A DNA stretch of 64,000 nucleotides from NCBI RefSeq assembly GCF_016924655.1, contig NZ_JAFFJU010000001.1, positions 744,001 through 808,000 of the forward strand. The letters run 5' to 3'. The DNA is from Sphingomonas arenae. GTDB lineage: Bacteria > Pseudomonadota > Alphaproteobacteria > Sphingomonadales > Sphingomonadaceae. Positions within the stretch are counted from its first letter, which is position 1; every line of letters starts with the position of its first letter. Positions 63,252 to 64,000 of this stretch are shown here, in pieces. The notes under the pieces are model-generated. The model had not been told where the DNA came from. It did no database searches and worked only from the letters and a program-made list of their open reading frames with translations. Both the position numbers and the translations under genes were made by a program.

Positions 63252-64000
63252 TGGGCGCTGGCTTGAGGTGGTCGGTGATGATCGGCACGTAACGCAGCAA
63301 GAACTGGAGTCGCTCGGGCAAGACCACGTCCATCCCCTCCGTCTTCTCGCGCTTCGAATAATGCTTGGCGTTGGTGCCCTGCCGCGCATGCCCCATCACA
63401 TCCGCGCGCATGATTTCGTTGACACCGTCGACCTCGTAGAAAGAAGAGCCCAGCGAGCGGATAGAGTGGATGTCGGGGATCTTGCCGCCATTATTGGTGG
63501 GCAGCGGCATGCGGTCCGCAATCCATTCAACCATGAACCGCCAGCCGCGATCGTAGAACCAGGCGCCTCCGCGCTTTTCTTCGAAGAGGTAGAGCTCGGG
63601 GAAGAGGGCCCGATGGCCCTCCGCCTTGATCGCCTTCGCGTACTCGAGGAAGCCAAGCCGGATCATCTCCGGATGGATCGGCAGTGTCCGACGGCGGGCG
63701 GCGCGCTTCTCGCCAGCCATCTCGCCGTCGCGACCGCGCGTGAAGGTTATCGCGGACCTCGAAGTGAGGAACCGGATGGTCGATCACGATGTCAGCGACC
63801 TCGAGGCCGCACATCTCCTCGCGGCAGGTATGGTGGTAGTACCAGAGCAGCGGGGCGTAGTACGCGGCGTCGTGCCAGACTGTCGGTAGGGGCTCCCCCT
63901 CCTTGAGCCGGCGCTTCGCCCCGCCGCCACCGGTATAGATTGGAGACTCGAACAGGCACTTGAGGTGCGCGGTCGTCCAAGGCGGTCGCAGAACCGTGCT
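63133..64000 (-). pseudogene. Tyrosine-type phage integrase, frameshifted and cut by the right edge
   Basis: Upstream frame (64000 to about 63730): TVWHDAAYYAPLLWYYHHTCREEMCGLEVADIVIDHPV, with the catalytic Arg in REEMCGL. Downstream frame (63720 to 63133): RRRTLPIHPEMIRLGFLEYAK, then HSIRSLG (HxxR), GHARQGTNAKHYSKR with the catalytic Tyr. The two parts are one reading frame apart and clearly belong to one protein, so an indel near 63730-63745 breaks it. The C-terminal 30 residues are also atypical. A Pro-rich upstream continuation lies outside the window. Confidence 0.75.

Noticed and set aside
63202-63906. Plus-strand open frame at the right edge
   Set aside because: It is the complement of the integrase, whose motifs are unmistakable.

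Overview
The window is high-GC alphaproteobacterial DNA, most likely from a sphingomonad (Sphingomonadales). This rests on the protein families, gene order, frequent ATGA/GTGA stop-start overlaps, GTG starts and REP-type hairpins seen here, not on a database search. It looks chromosomal, with an accessory island on the right.

1-43.7 kb is mainly core genome. The left edge holds the start of a type II secretion operon (gspC, gspD). It is followed by a tRNA-Thr, an aminopeptidase P and a tightly overlapped five-gene chain: oligopeptidase B, M1-like metalloprotease, thioesterase, maleylacetoacetate isomerase, class II aldolase. Next come glycerol kinase and a bufferin-type metallophore operon (bufA precursor, bufB iron oxygenase, bufC partner, DoxX, YHS protein). 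A 3-hydroxybutyrate dehydrogenase / NDH-2 / patatin operon follows, then two tandem peroxiredoxin-like proteins, a LysR regulator, a YeeE/YedE sulfur transporter operon and a DUF2339/DUF3999 membrane pair.

27.1-34.8 kb is the least explained part of the core-like DNA. A five-gene run of unrecognised proteins, three with predicted immunoglobulin-like beta-sandwich regions and two with Cys-rich segments, is continuous with a CrtC/AttH-like lipocalin-fold protein and an SCP2-like protein. It converges on a polyprenyl diphosphate synthase / acyltransferase / IspH operon. Together they suggest an isoprenoid- or lipid-centred pathway with dedicated small structural proteins.

35.0-43.7 kb holds a five-PAS hybrid histidine kinase and an Rrf2 regulator with a perfect palindrome in front of a sulfate-uptake operon (sbp, porin, cysT, cysW, cysA).

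43.7-64 kb is an accessory island. It begins with a GNAT/CHAP pair with a disturbed reading frame. A defence block follows: a dNTPase, an ExoX-C-like protein, a ParB-like regulator plus HNH endonuclease divergent from a complete DNA phosphorothioation set in the order dndB-C-D-E-A, then an AIPR-like abortive-infection protein and a protein with a DUF2384-like tail. No dndFGH restriction genes are in the window. The block is followed by a decayed two-gene tyrosine-recombinase module bracketed by 81-bp direct repeats, a protein with an HUH-type motif, and a frameshifted integrase at the right edge. Phosphorothioation enzymes, candidate effectors and recombinases side by side suggest a mobile or formerly mobile defence island.
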